64,000 nucleotides of DNA from an uncultured Eubacteriales bacterium. Its GTDB lineage: Bacteria > Bacillota > Clostridia > Oscillospirales > Butyricicoccaceae. The translations under genes were made by a program, and so were the position numbers. Location of the stretch: contig CAJTUM010000005.1 of the NCBI GenBank assembly GCA_910579575.1, forward strand, positions 83,944-147,943. Direction: 5' to 3'. The notes below the pieces were generated by a model that worked only from the letters and a program-made list of their open reading frames with translations, had not been told where the DNA came from and ran no database searches. Of the stretch, positions 1 to 8,161 are shown piece after piece. Positions within the stretch are counted from its first letter, which is position 1; each line of letters starts with the position of its first letter.

Positions 1-39
1 CTGGAGGAGCTTCGGGCCTTCGGCGCCAGCCTGCAATAA
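1..39 (+). CDS. 3' end of an unidentified gene
   Basis: An open frame enters from the left edge and ends with TAA at 37-39 after twelve codons (LEELRAFGASLQ). Too little is left to identify the product. A short GC hairpin (gcgccc/gggcgc, 46-60) lies between it and the next gene but has no T-run on this strand. Confidence 0.5.
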   Translation: MEELRAFGASLQ

Positions 40-79
40 AAAACTGCGCCCGCAGGGCGCTCCATCGGAGGGATTCTGT

Positions 80-1252
80 ATGAACGCAAGAGAATTTTTA
101 GAGGGCGAAAAAAAGCTGGGCTTCGGTTGCCTGCGTCTGCCTCACGCGACAGACAACCCCAGCGACGTGGACGTTCCGCTGATGGAGCGCATGGTAGACG
201 AATTTCTGGCCGCCGGGTTTCGCTATTTTGACACCGCCTATTCCTATCTCAACTACAAAAGCGAGCTGTTTGTCAAACAGACCTTGATCAGCCGCTATCC
301 CCGGGATTCCTATATCCTAACCACCAAGCTGCCCTGCCTGGAGCTGAAGGAAGGTTCAGACCCTTCCGTCTATTTTGACGAGCAGCTGCAAAAATGCGGC
401 GTGGATTTTTTCGACTTTTATCTGCTGCACAGCCTGAACGCCTCCGTCTATCAGCTGGCCAAAAAGCTGGGCTGCTTTGAAGAGCTCCGCCGCCGCCGGG
501 CGCAGGGGCAGGCTCGTTTTGTGGGTTTTTCATTCCACGATACCGCCGAAACCTTGGATCTCATCCTGACGGAGCAGCCGGATATCGACGCGGTGCAAAT
601 ACAGCTGAATTATCTGGATTGGGAAAACCCTGTCATCCAGTCCAAAGCCTGCTTGGAGGTCTGTCGCAAACACGGCAAGCCGGTTATCGTCATGGAGCCC
701 GTCAAGGGCGGCAGTCTGGCCAATGTTCCAAAGGCCGCCCAAGAGCAGATGGAAGCCAGCCGACCGGACGCAAGTCCCGCCGCCTGGGCTCTGCGGTTCG
801 CCGCCAGCCAGCCTGGCGTCGCCATGGTTCTCTCCGGCATGGGCGACTTGGACCAGATTCGGCAGAACGCCGCCTTGATGAAAAATTTTGAGCCTCTGTC
901 TGCGGACGAATTCCAGTTGCTGCAGCGCTGCGCCAATCTTGTCCGGGCTTCGGTGGCCGTTCCCTGCACTGGCTGCGCGTATTGCGCCGACGTTTGTCCG
1001 CAGCGGCTGCCTATCCCCCGTTATTTCGCCCTGTACAACGAACACAAGCGGGACGGCTGGCAAGCCAACGCCAAAAAACGATATTGGGAGCTGGCCCAGA
1101 CCCATTCCCTTGCCTCCTCTTGCGCCGGCTGCCGCCAATGCGAGGCTAAATGTCCCCAACATTTGACCATTGCCGACTTCATGGCCCAAGTCTCCGCTCA
1201 ATTCGATCCGGCGCCGGCAAACGCCGGCGGGCAATCGGCCAAGCTGGGTTGA
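80..1252 (+). CDS. aldo/keto reductase with C-terminal 2x[4Fe-4S] ferredoxin-like domain
   Basis: This 390-aa cytoplasmic protein has an aldo/keto reductase TIM barrel in roughly residues 12-270. The early GFGCLRLP strand and the FDTAYSY motif, with the catalytic-type Asp and Tyr, are visible, as is LLHSLN in the middle. Residues ~295-365 carry two ferredoxin-type cysteine clusters, CTGCAYCADVCP and CAGCRQCEAKCP, so two [4Fe-4S] clusters are expected. Fe-S AKRs of this type are common in anaerobic Firmicutes. The natural substrate is not known for the family. The clusters suggest electron exchange with ferredoxin rather than simple NADPH reduction, which is an inference. The start is preceded by cggaggga. 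It appears to be a single gene ended by a strong hairpin. Confidence 0.9.
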   Translation: MNAREFLEGEKKLGFGCLRLPHATDNPSDVDVPLMERMVDEFLAAGFRYFDTAYSYLNYKSELFVKQTLISRYPRDSYILTTKLPCLELKEGSDPSVYFDEQLQKCGVDFFDFYLLHSLNASVYQLAKKLGCFEELRRRRAQGQARFVGFSFHDTAETLDLILTEQPDIDAVQIQLNYLDWENPVIQSKACLEVCRKHGKPVIVMEPVKGGSLANVPKAAQEQMEASRPDASPAAWALRFAASQPGVAMVLSGMGDLDQIRQNAALMKNFEPLSADEFQLLQRCANLVRASVAVPCTGCAYCADVCPQRLPIPRYFALYNEHKRDGWQANAKKRYWELAQTHSLASSCAGCRQCEAKCPQHLTIADFMAQVSAQFDPAPANAGGQSAKLG

Positions 1253-1297
1253 TTCTTTCCCATGCGACGGACGTCGTTTCCTTTTTTACATCTTTTC

Positions 1298-1336
1298 CAA
1301 GCACAACGCCTCCGGGTTTCGGAGGCGTTGTGCTTG
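1298..1336 (+). terminator. intrinsic terminator after the aldo/keto reductase
   Basis: A 16-bp perfect stem (caagcacaacgcctcc paired with ggaggcgttgtgcttg) closes a 7-nt loop and is followed by an interrupted T-rich stretch (atgaaaatttttcttttt). Confidence 0.8.
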
Positions 1337-1416
1337 ATGAAAATTTTTCTTTTTCAAATTTCTCTGTAACGAAAGGCTGAATGAGCGGATATAACAAGGG
1401 AAAGGAGGCGAAGGCT

Positions 1417-1905
1417 TTGGAAGATATGGAGGCGGTATACCGGCAGCACGCCCAAACGGTTTATAAATTTCTGCTGTCTCAATGCCGCGACGGAGACCTG
1501 GCGGAGGAGCTGACACAGGAGACCTTTTACCAGGCCATGCGCTCCGTCGGCCGCTATGACGGCGGATGCAAAATCTCCGTTTGGCTGTGCCAAATCGCCA
1601 AACACCTGTGGTATCAGCGCCTGCGAAAGCAGAAAAACGCCCCCTTGTCCCTGGAGGAGGCGGAAGAGCCTCTGGTTCCCTCGGCGGAGGACTGCGCGCT
1701 GGCCCGGCAAGATCAGCTGGAGCTGCTGCGGCAGATTCACGCTCTGCCTCCAGACGCTCGAGAGGTTTTATACCTGCGGGCCTTCGGCGGTCTGTCCTTC
1801 CGGGAGATTGGCGACGTGACGGGCCGCACGGAAAACTGGGCTCGGGTAACCTTTTACCGAGGCAAGGAAAAACTGAAAAAAGGAGCGGAAGGCCATGAAT
1901 GTTGA
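1417..1905 (+). CDS. ECF-type RNA polymerase sigma factor
   Basis: The frame is open from an ATG at 1381, but the strong ribosome site aaaggagg (1401-1408) sits 8 nt before an in-frame TTG at 1417, so that TTG (or the ATG at 1426) is the likelier start; this gives about 162 aa. Sigma region 2 is recognisable (AEELTQETFYQAMRSVGRYD, then ISVWLCQIAKHLWYQRLR). Region 4 is also present (LPPDAREVLYLRAFGGLSFREIGDVTGR, a helix-turn-helix that reads the -35 element). The gene overlaps the next one by 11 bp. That gene is a zinc-finger membrane anti-sigma factor, so the pair forms a typical ECF signalling module in which the anti-sigma holds this protein until an envelope signal frees it. The inducing signal cannot be told from the sequence. 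Confidence 0.9.
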   Translation: MEDMEAVYRQHAQTVYKFLLSQCRDGDLAEELTQETFYQAMRSVGRYDGGCKISVWLCQIAKHLWYQRLRKQKNAPLSLEEAEEPLVPSAEDCALARQDQLELLRQIHALPPDAREVLYLRAFGGLSFREIGDVTGRTENWARVTFYRGKEKLKKGAEGHEC

Positions 1906-2923
1906 ACAAAACCCATCCCCGGCTCTGCCCTGCGCCGTCGTCCGGGATCTGCTGCCCCTGTATCTGGAAGGGCTGACCAGTCCCCAGACCGACCAAGCGG
2001 TGGAAACTCATCTGGAACTCTGTCCCAACTGCGCCCAATACAAAGCGGCCTTGACCGCGCCCCTCTCTTCGCCGGAGCAGACGGCGGACCAAAGAGAGCC
2101 GGATTATTTGAAAACCATCCGCCGCCGCGGACTGCGCCGAACCGTCCTGACGGCGTTTGGCGTCGTTTTGGCGATGCTGCTCCTCTTTTGCGCCAAACTG
2201 TTCTATATCGGAAGCCCCGCCCAAGCGGAAGAGCTGCTCTGGCGGACGGAACAGCAAAAAGAGGATTGTCTGACTTTGTTCGTCTCCACTTCCTCTTCCG
2301 GCGCCGCGTTCCGGGGGTGGCAGGTGGAGCGCCAGGGCGATACCGCGGTCATTTCCCTCCGAAAGACCTTGGCCTCTTCCCTATTCGGCGGTTCCGGGCA
2401 GGCGGCTATGGACATTCCCTTGGAAGACCTTCGCCAAATCGAGCTGTGCGGCGCTCTCGTCTGGCAGGATGGAGAGAGTATTCCCCGGGAAACCTGGCTG
2501 GCCTGGCAGGCCGCGACCCCTTATACCGGAGACGCCGCCGCTTTAGGCAAACTGGCCCAAGCGCTGAATGTCGGCGCTTTATGCGGCGATTTCACAAGCA
2601 GCCTGCAAACCGACGAGGCCCCCTACGCCTGGACCCTCCATTTTTCTCAGGTTCCGCAGGACGCCCCGCTTCTGGACCGGCAAATGGAGCGGCTGGCCTA
2701 CCAGATGCTGGCCTTGGTGGACAATCTGGAGCAGGTGCGCTGGACCTATCCCCAATACGGCGGCCATCAGGTCAGCCGGACGCTCACGCTTCAGCAGGCC
2801 GATTACCGGCTTTCCGTCTACAACAGCCGACAAGAGCGGCTAAAGAGCTACAGCCAATCCCCCGCCGACCTGGAGCGGCTGCGGCAAACGGTGGCCGCCG
2901 AAGATTTCCCCATCAACCCATAG
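1895..2923 (+). CDS. membrane anti-sigma factor with zinc-finger (zf-HC2) domain
   Basis: This 342-aa protein has a cytoplasmic zf-HC2 module near residues 12-55 (HLELCPNCAQY supplies the HxxxCxxC metal ligands). One membrane span lies at about residues 87-107 (VLTAFGVVLAMLLLFCAKLFY). About 230 extracellular residues follow, without a fold I can name with confidence; DUF4825-type anti-sigma ectodomains look similar. It is translationally coupled to the ECF sigma factor (11-bp overlap, ribosome site aaaggagcggaaggcc inside the sigma gene) and most likely sequesters it. How release happens (proteolysis or conformational change) is not visible. Confidence 0.85.
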   Translation: MNVEQNPSPALPCAVVRDLLPLYLEGLTSPQTDQAVETHLELCPNCAQYKAALTAPLSSPEQTADQREPDYLKTIRRRGLRRTVLTAFGVVLAMLLLFCAKLFYIGSPAQAEELLWRTEQQKEDCLTLFVSTSSSGAAFRGWQVERQGDTAVISLRKTLASSLFGGSGQAAMDIPLEDLRQIELCGALVWQDGESIPRETWLAWQAATPYTGDAAALGKLAQALNVGALCGDFTSSLQTDEAPYAWTLHFSQVPQDAPLLDRQMERLAYQMLALVDNLEQVRWTYPQYGGHQVSRTLTLQQADYRLSVYNSRQERLKSYSQSPADLERLRQTVAAEDFPINP

Positions 2924-2933
2924 CGGCCCAAGC

Positions 2934-2970
2934 AAAAACCTCCGGGATTTTTACAAAACCGGAGGTTTTT
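2934..2970. terminator. bidirectional terminator between convergent genes
   Basis: A perfect 12-bp stem (aaaaacctccgg / ccggaggttttt) separates the anti-sigma gene (plus strand) from the histidine kinase (minus strand). The A-run and T-run let it work both ways. Confidence 0.85.
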
Positions 2971-2973
2971 CTT

Positions 2974-3972
2974 TTATATGGCGCCCTGTTTGTAAAACCG
3001 GATCACAAAGTGACCTCCCGGACCGGCTACGGCGGTCAGGTCGGCGTTCTGGCCGTCTAAAAAGCTGCGGGCCATGGCTAAACCGATGCCAACGCTTCCC
3101 TCGCCGGCGTTTTTGCCTCGGTAAAACCGGTTGAAGATATAGGGCAAATCTTGCCGGGAAATGCCGGGACCGGAATCCAGAATGACGATTTGCGTATACA
3201 GGGCGGTGTCCCGAATTTCCGCCTGGATGCGTCCGCCCTTCGGCGTGTGCTCCATGCAGTTTTTCAGGATATTCACCAAGGCCTCCGCCGTCCATTGCCG
3301 GTCGCACAGCAGGACGGCGTCGGTATCGCCTCGAATTTCCGTCTGAATCTCTTTGAGCTCCAGAGGAATTTGAATGGGCGCCAGGGCTTCCCGGAGCAGC
3401 TTGCCCGCCGGCTCCTGCCGCCGCTGAAATCGAATGACGCCGGCGTCCAGCTTGGCCAGCTTGAGCAGAGAGGAAACCAGCCATTCGATGCGCTGAAGCT
3501 GGGTATGGATGCTGCGGGTAAATTGCTGCCGTTTTTCCGCCTCCAACCCTTCCTCCCGCAACAAATCGGTCATCACCACCATGGAGGTGATCGGGGTTTT
3601 CAGTTGATGAGAAATATTCGATATGGCGTCGGCCAGAGCCTGGCGCTCCCGCTCCATCTGGTCCTTCTGTTCGGAGAGGCGCAGCACCACCTTATAAATT
3701 TCCGTCCGCAGCAGGCTGAGCTCGCCCTCCTGATGCGTGCGGATATCCAGAGAAAAATCGCCGGAAGCCGCTTGCTGCAAATAGTCGTTGAGCTGCGCGA
3801 TCTGCCGATACCGCCGCCCCGTGAAAAACAGAGAAAAGGCCGTCAGCAACAGAAACCCGCACAGGGCGGCGGCAGCCGCTTGAGGCGCCCACTGATAGAT
3901 GGCGGCGGATATCAGCGCCGAAAAGCCCAGCATGACCAGCGTATAAATCCAAATTTCCCGGTTGCGAATCAT
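2974..3972 (-). CDS. sensor histidine kinase
   Basis: This 332-aa membrane kinase has two closely spaced spans (about residues 8-26 and 33-51) with almost no extracellular loop. A short linker follows, then the HisKA domain with phospho-acceptor H122 (NISHQLKTP). The HATPase_c domain has its N box (LVNILKNCMEHTPKGG) and the glycine boxes DSGPGIS and GSVGIGLAMAR. The near absence of a sensor loop resembles intramembrane-sensing kinases that respond to envelope stress or to a partner membrane protein; that is an inference. It overlaps the response regulator by 4 bp and is co-transcribed with it. Confidence 0.93.
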   Translation of the reverse strand: MIRNREIWIYTLVMLGFSALISAAIYQWAPQAAAAALCGFLLLTAFSLFFTGRRYRQIAQLNDYLQQAASGDFSLDIRTHQEGELSLLRTEIYKVVLRLSEQKDQMERERQALADAISNISHQLKTPITSMVVMTDLLREEGLEAEKRQQFTRSIHTQLQRIEWLVSSLLKLAKLDAGVIRFQRRQEPAGKLLREALAPIQIPLELKEIQTEIRGDTDAVLLCDRQWTAEALVNILKNCMEHTPKGGRIQAEIRDTALYTQIVILDSGPGISRQDLPYIFNRFYRGKNAGEGSVGIGLAMARSFLDGQNADLTAVAGPGGHFVIRFYKQGAI

Positions 3973-4661
3973 AACCCTTCGCCTCGCTCAATTTTATACC
4001 CCACGCCCCGGACCGTTTTGATGATCTGGGGTTTCTGGGGGTCCTGCTCCAGCTTTTCTCGGAGCCTTTTGATATAAACCGTCAGCGTATTGTCGTTGAC
4101 AAAATCCCCGGCCACGTCCCAAATACCCTCCAGCAGCTGGCCTCGGGTCAGCGTCTGGCCTGGGTGATTGAGAAAGGTCAACAGCAGCCGATACTCCAAG
4201 GCCGTCAAAATCACTTCTTCTCCGTTTTTCCAAACCTTGGCTTCGCCGACGTTCACCCGCACCGGCCCCAGGGAAACGGCGGCTTTGCTCCCTTCCCCTC
4301 TGCGGTACCGGCGCAGCACCGATTTGATGCGGCTGATTAGTTCCCGCACCCGGAATGGTTTGGAAATATAATCGTCGGCGCCCATATCCAGCCCCATCAC
4401 AACGTTGACCTCGTCGTCCATGGCCGTCAAAAAAATCACGGGGGAATCCCCCAGCTGTTTGGCTCGGCGGCACAAGTCGTAGCCGCTGCCGCCGGGCAGG
4501 GTTAAATCCAGCAGGTACAAATCGAAATTTTCCTTTTCCATAGCCGCCAAAGCGCCGGGGCAATCGCCGCGCGTCGTTACCTGATACCCCTCTTGCGTCA
4601 GCGAATATTCCAGCCCCATAGCGATAGCGCCGTCGTCTTCAACCAAAAGAATACGCTCCAT
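3969..4661 (-). CDS. OmpR/PhoB-family response regulator
   Basis: This 230-aa protein has a receiver domain with the acidic pair near residues 8-10, phospho-acceptor D52 (YLLDLTLPGGSGYDLC), the conserved T/K (FLTAMDD, SKPFRVRELISRI) and a C-terminal winged helix ending RGVGYKI. It is transcribed first, then the kinase, from a promoter at 4726-4755, with ribosome site gagggg 7 nt upstream. The target genes are unknown; no transporter sits next to the pair. Confidence 0.95.
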   Translation of the reverse strand: MERILLVEDDGAIAMGLEYSLTQEGYQVTTRGDCPGALAAMEKENFDLYLLDLTLPGGSGYDLCRRAKQLGDSPVIFLTAMDDEVNVVMGLDMGADDYISKPFRVRELISRIKSVLRRYRRGEGSKAAVSLGPVRVNVGEAKVWKNGEEVILTALEYRLLLTFLNHPGQTLTRGQLLEGIWDVAGDFVNDNTLTVYIKRLREKLEQDPQKPQIIKTVRGVGYKIERGEGL

Positions 4662-4725
4662 AACAAAGCCCCTCTCTTTCGCCGTCCTTCGATTTGGCGC
4701 AGTAAAACAGAATCCCGTTGCGTCT

Positions 4726-4755
4726 ATTATAATAACCCTGGCCTCTTTCCGTCAA
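4726..4755 (-). promoter_or_regulatory. sigma-A-type promoter of the two-component operon
   Basis: On the minus strand TTGACG (4755-4750), 18 nt, then TATAAT (4731-4726), about 65 nt upstream of the response-regulator start. Confidence 0.75.
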
Positions 4756-4902
4756 CTGGCGATTACCCGCCGTCGATCTTTTTCCGCTTTCTTTGCAAAA
4801 CTCTTGTGGGATCAACGCTTGTAAATGATTATCCTTTTACAGATATTTTTCTGTCTTATTTTGCGTCTGCGAAAGTATACCGGTATTTCTCGGCCCTTTC
4901 CC

Positions 4903-4931
4903 TTGCGTTCCCGCCGCGCTTGTTGTACAAT
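4903..4931 (+). promoter_or_regulatory. sigma-A-type promoter of the yitT-like gene
   Basis: TTGCGT (4903-4908), 17 nt, TACAAT (4926-4931), placing the transcript start about 40 nt before the GTG start codon at 4980. Confidence 0.7.
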
Positions 4932-4979
4932 GCGCCTGTAAAAAAACAGGGCCTGTGGCCCGGACAGGAGTCTTCTATC

Positions 4980-5819
4980 GTGCGTAAACAAAAGAGCGCT
5001 CTTTTCGAATTTGTCCAGCTCGCCGCCGGCTCGGCGTTGGTGGCGCTGGGCGCCTATTTTTTCAAATTTCCCAACCATTTTTCCTTTGGCGGCGTCACCG
5101 GTTTGGCGGCGGTCGCCTCTACCTGGCTGCCCGTCAGCCCGGCGGATTTTTCTTTTCTGGCCAATATGGCGCTGCTGGCCGTAGGCTTTGCTTTTTTGGG
5201 CAAGAGCTTTGGGTTGAAAACAGCCTATGCCAGCTTGCTCAACAGCCTGCTGCTCTCGCTGCTGGACCGACTTTGCCCCCTCTCTTCCCCGCTGACCGAC
5301 CAACCCATTTTGGAGCTGGCCTTCGCCATCGCTCTGCCCGCTTTGGGGGCCGCTCTGCTGTTTGACGTGGGCGCTTCGGGCGGCGGCACAGACGTAATCG
5401 CCCTGATCTTAAAAAAATATTCCGGCGTCAGCGTGGGCAAAGCCCTGTTTTGCAGCGATTTGCTCTTCGTTCTGCTGGGCGCCATGGCGTTCGGCGTGGA
5501 GGCTTTGCTCTTTTCCTTCGCCGGGCTGATCGTCAAATCCCTGGTCGTCGATCAGCTGGTCGCCTCCATGCGCCAGGTGAAATACCTCAACGTCGTTTGT
5601 TCCAAGCCCGAGGCGCTCTGCCAATTTATCACCAACCAGCTGCGCCGCAGCGCCACAGTGACAGAGGGAAAGGGCGCTTTCACCGGCGAAGCCCGCTGGA
5701 TTTTGTTCACCGCAATGACCCCTGGCGAGGCCCTGCGGCTCCGCCAGTTTATCCGGCAAACCGATCCTTCCTCCTTCGTCATGACCGCCGCCAGCGAAGT
5801 GATGGGCCGGGGATTTTGA
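4980..5819 (+). CDS. YitT family membrane protein (DUF161 + DUF2179)
   Basis: The frame is open further upstream, but translation should begin at GTG 4980: acaggag lies 9 nt before it and the promoter maps inside the longer frame. The 279-aa protein has the family's usual length. The N-terminal half has five to six membrane spans, with signature segments GAYFFKFPNHFSFGGVTG and FDVGASGGGTDVIALILKK. The C-terminal ~80 residues form the soluble DUF2179 domain (TNQLRRSATVTEGKGAFTGE). Members are widespread in Firmicutes and their transport role is unproven. The gene stands alone between its own promoter and terminator. Confidence 0.9.
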   Translation: MRKQKSALFEFVQLAAGSALVALGAYFFKFPNHFSFGGVTGLAAVASTWLPVSPADFSFLANMALLAVGFAFLGKSFGLKTAYASLLNSLLLSLLDRLCPLSSPLTDQPILELAFAIALPALGAALLFDVGASGGGTDVIALILKKYSGVSVGKALFCSDLLFVLLGAMAFGVEALLFSFAGLIVKSLVVDQLVASMRQVKYLNVVCSKPEALCQFITNQLRRSATVTEGKGAFTGEARWILFTAMTPGEALRLRQFIRQTDPSSFVMTAASEVMGRGF

Positions 5820-5829
5820 ACGAAAAAAG

Positions 5830-5860
5830 GCCGTTTATCCTATTTTGGATAAACGGCTTT
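5830..5860 (+). terminator. terminator of the yitT-like gene
   Basis: An 11-bp stem (gccgtttatcc / ggataaacggc) with a 6-nt loop is followed by tttctattt. Confidence 0.85.
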
Positions 5861-6009
5861 CTATTTATGAATGTTATGGATTTCGCCCTCCTTATGGCCG
5901 ACGCCAAAGGTCAAGCCCGAAATGAAAATCGCCTGCTTCTCCCCTTCCGGTTTCAGAGCTTGCAGCAAGAACCCCCGAAAAATCCATTTCTCCTTCTCTC
6001 CTGTTTCAC

Positions 6010-6044
6010 AAAAGACGCGGGACTTTTGCAGCCCCGCGCCTTTT
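6010..6044 (-). terminator. terminator of cspA
   Basis: On the minus strand a 12-bp stem with one G-U pair (aaaaggcgcggg / cccgcgtctttt) begins a few bases after the cspA stop. The T-run is short. The stretch 5861-6009 between the two terminators shows no supportable gene. Confidence 0.7.
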
Positions 6045-6049
6045 CGATT

Positions 6050-6253
6050 TTACAGAGCGACCACATTTTCCGCCTGGGGCCCCCGCTCGCTGGAAGCCAC
6101 CTCAAGGCTGACCCTCTGGCCCTCGTTCAGGGTTTTATACCCTTCCGCTTGGATGGCGGAGAAATGGACGAAAACGTCCTCGCCGGCGTCGGTTGTAATA
6201 AAACCGTAGCCCTTCTCCGCGCTGAACCATTTTACTGTTCCTGTCGTGCTCAT
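6050..6253 (-). CDS. cspA: cold shock protein, CspA family
   Basis: This 67-aa single-domain OB-fold RNA chaperone shows both nucleic-acid-binding motifs, RNP1 (KGYGFIT) and RNP2 (VFVHF). The reading frame extends 27 codons further upstream, but the ATG at 6253 has ggagg 8 nt before it and matches the family's N-terminus (MSTTGTVKWF). It binds single-stranded RNA and melts hairpins. Its own leader carries a long hairpin with a T-run, described separately, so feedback through that structure is possible. Monocistronic, with promoter at 6396-6424 and terminator at 6010-6044. Confidence 0.97.
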   Translation of the reverse strand: MSTTGTVKWFSAEKGYGFITTDAGEDVFVHFSAIQAEGYKTLNEGQRVSLEVASSERGPQAENVVAL

Positions 6254-6307
6254 ATTGCGCGCCTCCAAATAAAATATTATACAGCCGGCCCCAAAGAAGA
6301 CCGGATG

Positions 6308-6364
6308 AAAAAAACACATACTTCTGCAAATCATCGTGCCATCAATGATTTGCAGAAATATGTG
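6308..6364 (-). terminator. leader terminator / attenuator inside the cspA 5' UTR
   Basis: On the minus strand, 20-nt arms (6364-6345 and 6334-6315) pair with a single mismatch around a 10-nt loop. They are followed at once by seven Ts (6314-6308). The structure starts about 25 nt after the predicted transcript start and ends 54 nt before the cspA ATG. It therefore sits inside the leader and not after another gene, which has its own terminator at 6438-6482. Confidence 0.75.
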
Positions 6365-6395
6365 AAAATCAGTCCAACACTTGAATTACAGGTTT

Positions 6396-6424
6396 AGTAT
6401 ACTCCAATCATTTTGAAATATCAA
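6396..6424 (-). promoter_or_regulatory. strong sigma-A promoter of cspA
   Basis: TTGATA (6424-6419), exactly 17 nt, TATACT (6401-6396) on the minus strand. Predicted start near 6389 gives a ~135-nt leader. Confidence 0.85.
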
Positions 6425-6437
6425 GAGGTTTATGCTG

Positions 6438-6482
6438 AAAAAAACGCCCCGCCGGCGCAGGTTCTCTCCGGCAGAGCGTTTT
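6438..6482 (-). terminator. terminator of the 77-aa gene
   Basis: A 15-bp stem including two G-U pairs (aaaacgctctgccgg / ccggcggggcgtttt) lies 13 nt after the stop and ends in a T-run. Confidence 0.8.
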
Positions 6483-6494
6483 CTTCGGCGAGCG

Positions 6495-6728
6495 TCAAAG
6501 CGCCCGCAGCTGATTCAGCGTCTGATTGATCACATTTTGGGGCACATACCGGGAAGCCATATTCATGGCCTGGTTCAGCGGCATATTCCAGGCTCGACGC
6601 AGCATCGTCTGATTGCGGAACAGAACCGGAAACTGCCGCTGCATCAACGCCCGCGCCTGAGGGTTGTTCAATACTTCGCCCACTGTGATCTGGTTGTTTC
6701 TCAGATTCAAACCATCGCCTCCTGCCAA
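6495..6728 (-). CDS. conserved small protein of unknown function
   Basis: This 77-aa protein starts at TTG 6728, with ggaggg about 7 nt upstream. The only ATG codons downstream would remove most of the protein. It is helical and Asn/Gln-rich (LNLRNNQITVGEVLNNPQARALMQRQFP, here split: NNQITVGEVL then NPQARALMQRQFP). There is no membrane span or signal. Short proteins or domains with a similar NNQITVGELL pattern occur in Clostridia, but I cannot assign a function. It lies between the PBP gene and cspA and has its own terminator. Confidence 0.6.
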   Translation of the reverse strand: MAGGDGLNLRNNQITVGEVLNNPQARALMQRQFPVLFRNQTMLRRAWNMPLNQAMNMASRYVPQNVINQTLNQLRAL

Positions 6729-6808
6729 TCAATTCCCTCCATTCTATGCAAAAGGGGCGGCCGGCGCGCCTTTTTTTCAAACGCTCTTTCATACGATAAG
6801 GCAAAGCC

Positions 6809-8161
6809 TCAGCGGCCTGTGGCGGCGGCCAGCGTTTTTTTCGCCACAGCGCCTGCAACTCGGCTGCCGCTGCCGCTGTTTTCCACCAAAACGATAAAGG
6901 CAAAGGGGTATTCCTCGCTGCGCAGAAAACCGGCGAACCAGGCGTGAGGCGTCTCGCCGCCGTTTTCCGCCGTGCCCGATTTGGCGCAAAGCTCCAGCCC
7001 TGCCAAATTGCCCTCGCCATAGCTGTCGACCACATTGTCCCGCATCATCTGAGCCAGCTGGTCCGCCGTGGCTTGGCTCATCATTCGTCCTGCGGATTTC
7101 GTCCGATACCAGTGGGTTTTCCAGCCTCCCTCTGTGGCGGCGCTGAGCAGCAGCTGCGGCCGGGCCGCCTGTCCTCCGTTGGCCGCCGCCCCCATGAAGA
7201 CCATCATGGAGCAGGGGTTGACCAAGTCTTGTCCTTGGCCCACGCCGGACCAAGCCAAGGCGCCTGGGTCCGTTTCGTCGAAGACAAAGGAACCCCGGGC
7301 GACAGGGGCGCCGTCTACGGAAAAAGATTCGGTCAGGCCAAATTCCCGGCAGCGCTTTTCCAGCTCTTCGGCGCCGATTTCCACCGCCAGCTGACCGTAG
7401 ACGCAGTTACAGGATTTCGTAAACGCCTGGCCGATGGTCAAGTCCCCATGAGCCTGGGAACAAGTAATCTGCGCGCCGCCGATTTCAATCCGGCCTTCGC
7501 AGCGGAAGGTCCGTTGAAACAAGTCTGGGACGACGTCGATGGCCGCCGCCGTTGTGACAGCCTTGAAAATCGACCCCGGAACCACCGACGCCCCCAACAG
7601 CCGGTTGACGAACACGCCTTCATAGGCCGGGTCGTCGTCCCGAATCTCCGGCGGGTTCTGGGGGTCGAAGGAGGGCGAGGAAACCATGCACAAAATCTCG
7701 CCGGTTTTATAATTGTAGATTCCCACCGTCCCCCGCCGGCCGTCCAGAGCGCTGTAGGCGGCGGCGCAGAGCTGGGCGTCCAAGGTCAACGTCAAATCCT
7801 GTCCGCCGCCGTTGACTCCAGTAATGGGGTTATAACCGGCCAGCTTGCCGGCGAAGCGGGTCTGGACGCCCGAACCCACCCGGCCCTGGGCGTCGCCTAC
7901 GGCGTGCATCGTGCCCAACCGGACGGCCCAGCTGTCGTGATACTGCCGTCTTCCCTCCGCCGTCTGAACCAAAACTTGACCGTTTCGGTCCAGCACCCGG
8001 CCTCGGCTCAAACCGCCGTCGGCGTATAGATGTCGATTGGCCGGAAAAGAGGCCCATTGGCTCCCCTGGACAAAGAAGCGGAAGGTAAAAACGCCTAACC
8101 CCAAAGCCAGCAGGCCGGCCAGCAGCAGGCAGAAAAGGGACCGTTTTTCAATCTTCTTCAT
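6809..8161 (-). CDS. class B penicillin-binding protein (peptidoglycan transpeptidase)
   Basis: The ATG at 8161 is chosen because ggaggaat precedes it and it yields a normal N-terminal anchor (span at residues ~7-30). The 450-aa protein carries all three transpeptidase motifs: SIFK at 197-200 (acyl-enzyme Ser197), SCN at 250-252 and KSG at 394-396. The short N-terminal module (residues 40-120) resembles the PbpA type more than the large PBP2/PBP3 pedestals. It overlaps the upstream FHA-SEDS gene by 14 bp. The two should form a cognate glycan polymerase-transpeptidase complex at the cell membrane, for elongation, division or sporulation. Confidence 0.93.
   Translation of the reverse strand: MKKIEKRSLFCLLLAGLLALGLGVFTFRFFVQGSQWASFPANRHLYADGGLSRGRVLDRNGQVLVQTAEGRRQYHDSWAVRLGTMHAVGDAQGRVGSGVQTRFAGKLAGYNPITGVNGGGQDLTLTLDAQLCAAAYSALDGRRGTVGIYNYKTGEILCMVSSPSFDPQNPPEIRDDDPAYEGVFVNRLLGASVVPGSIFKAVTTAAAIDVVPDLFQRTFRCEGRIEIGGAQITCSQAHGDLTIGQAFTKSCNCVYGQLAVEIGAEELEKRCREFGLTESFSVDGAPVARGSFVFDETDPGALAWSGVGQGQDLVNPCSMMVFMGAAANGGQAARPQLLLSAATEGGWKTHWYRTKSAGRMMSQATADQLAQMMRDNVVDSYGEGNLAGLELCAKSGTAENGGETPHAWFAGFLRSEEYPFAFIVLVENSGSGSRVAGAVAKKTLAAATGR

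Noticed and set aside
530..1234. Long antisense frames over the aldo/keto reductase, dpaA, polA, purL and other genes
   Set aside because: They mirror the GC-rich codons of the sense genes, lack ribosome sites and encode low-complexity Arg/Pro/Gly-rich sequence.
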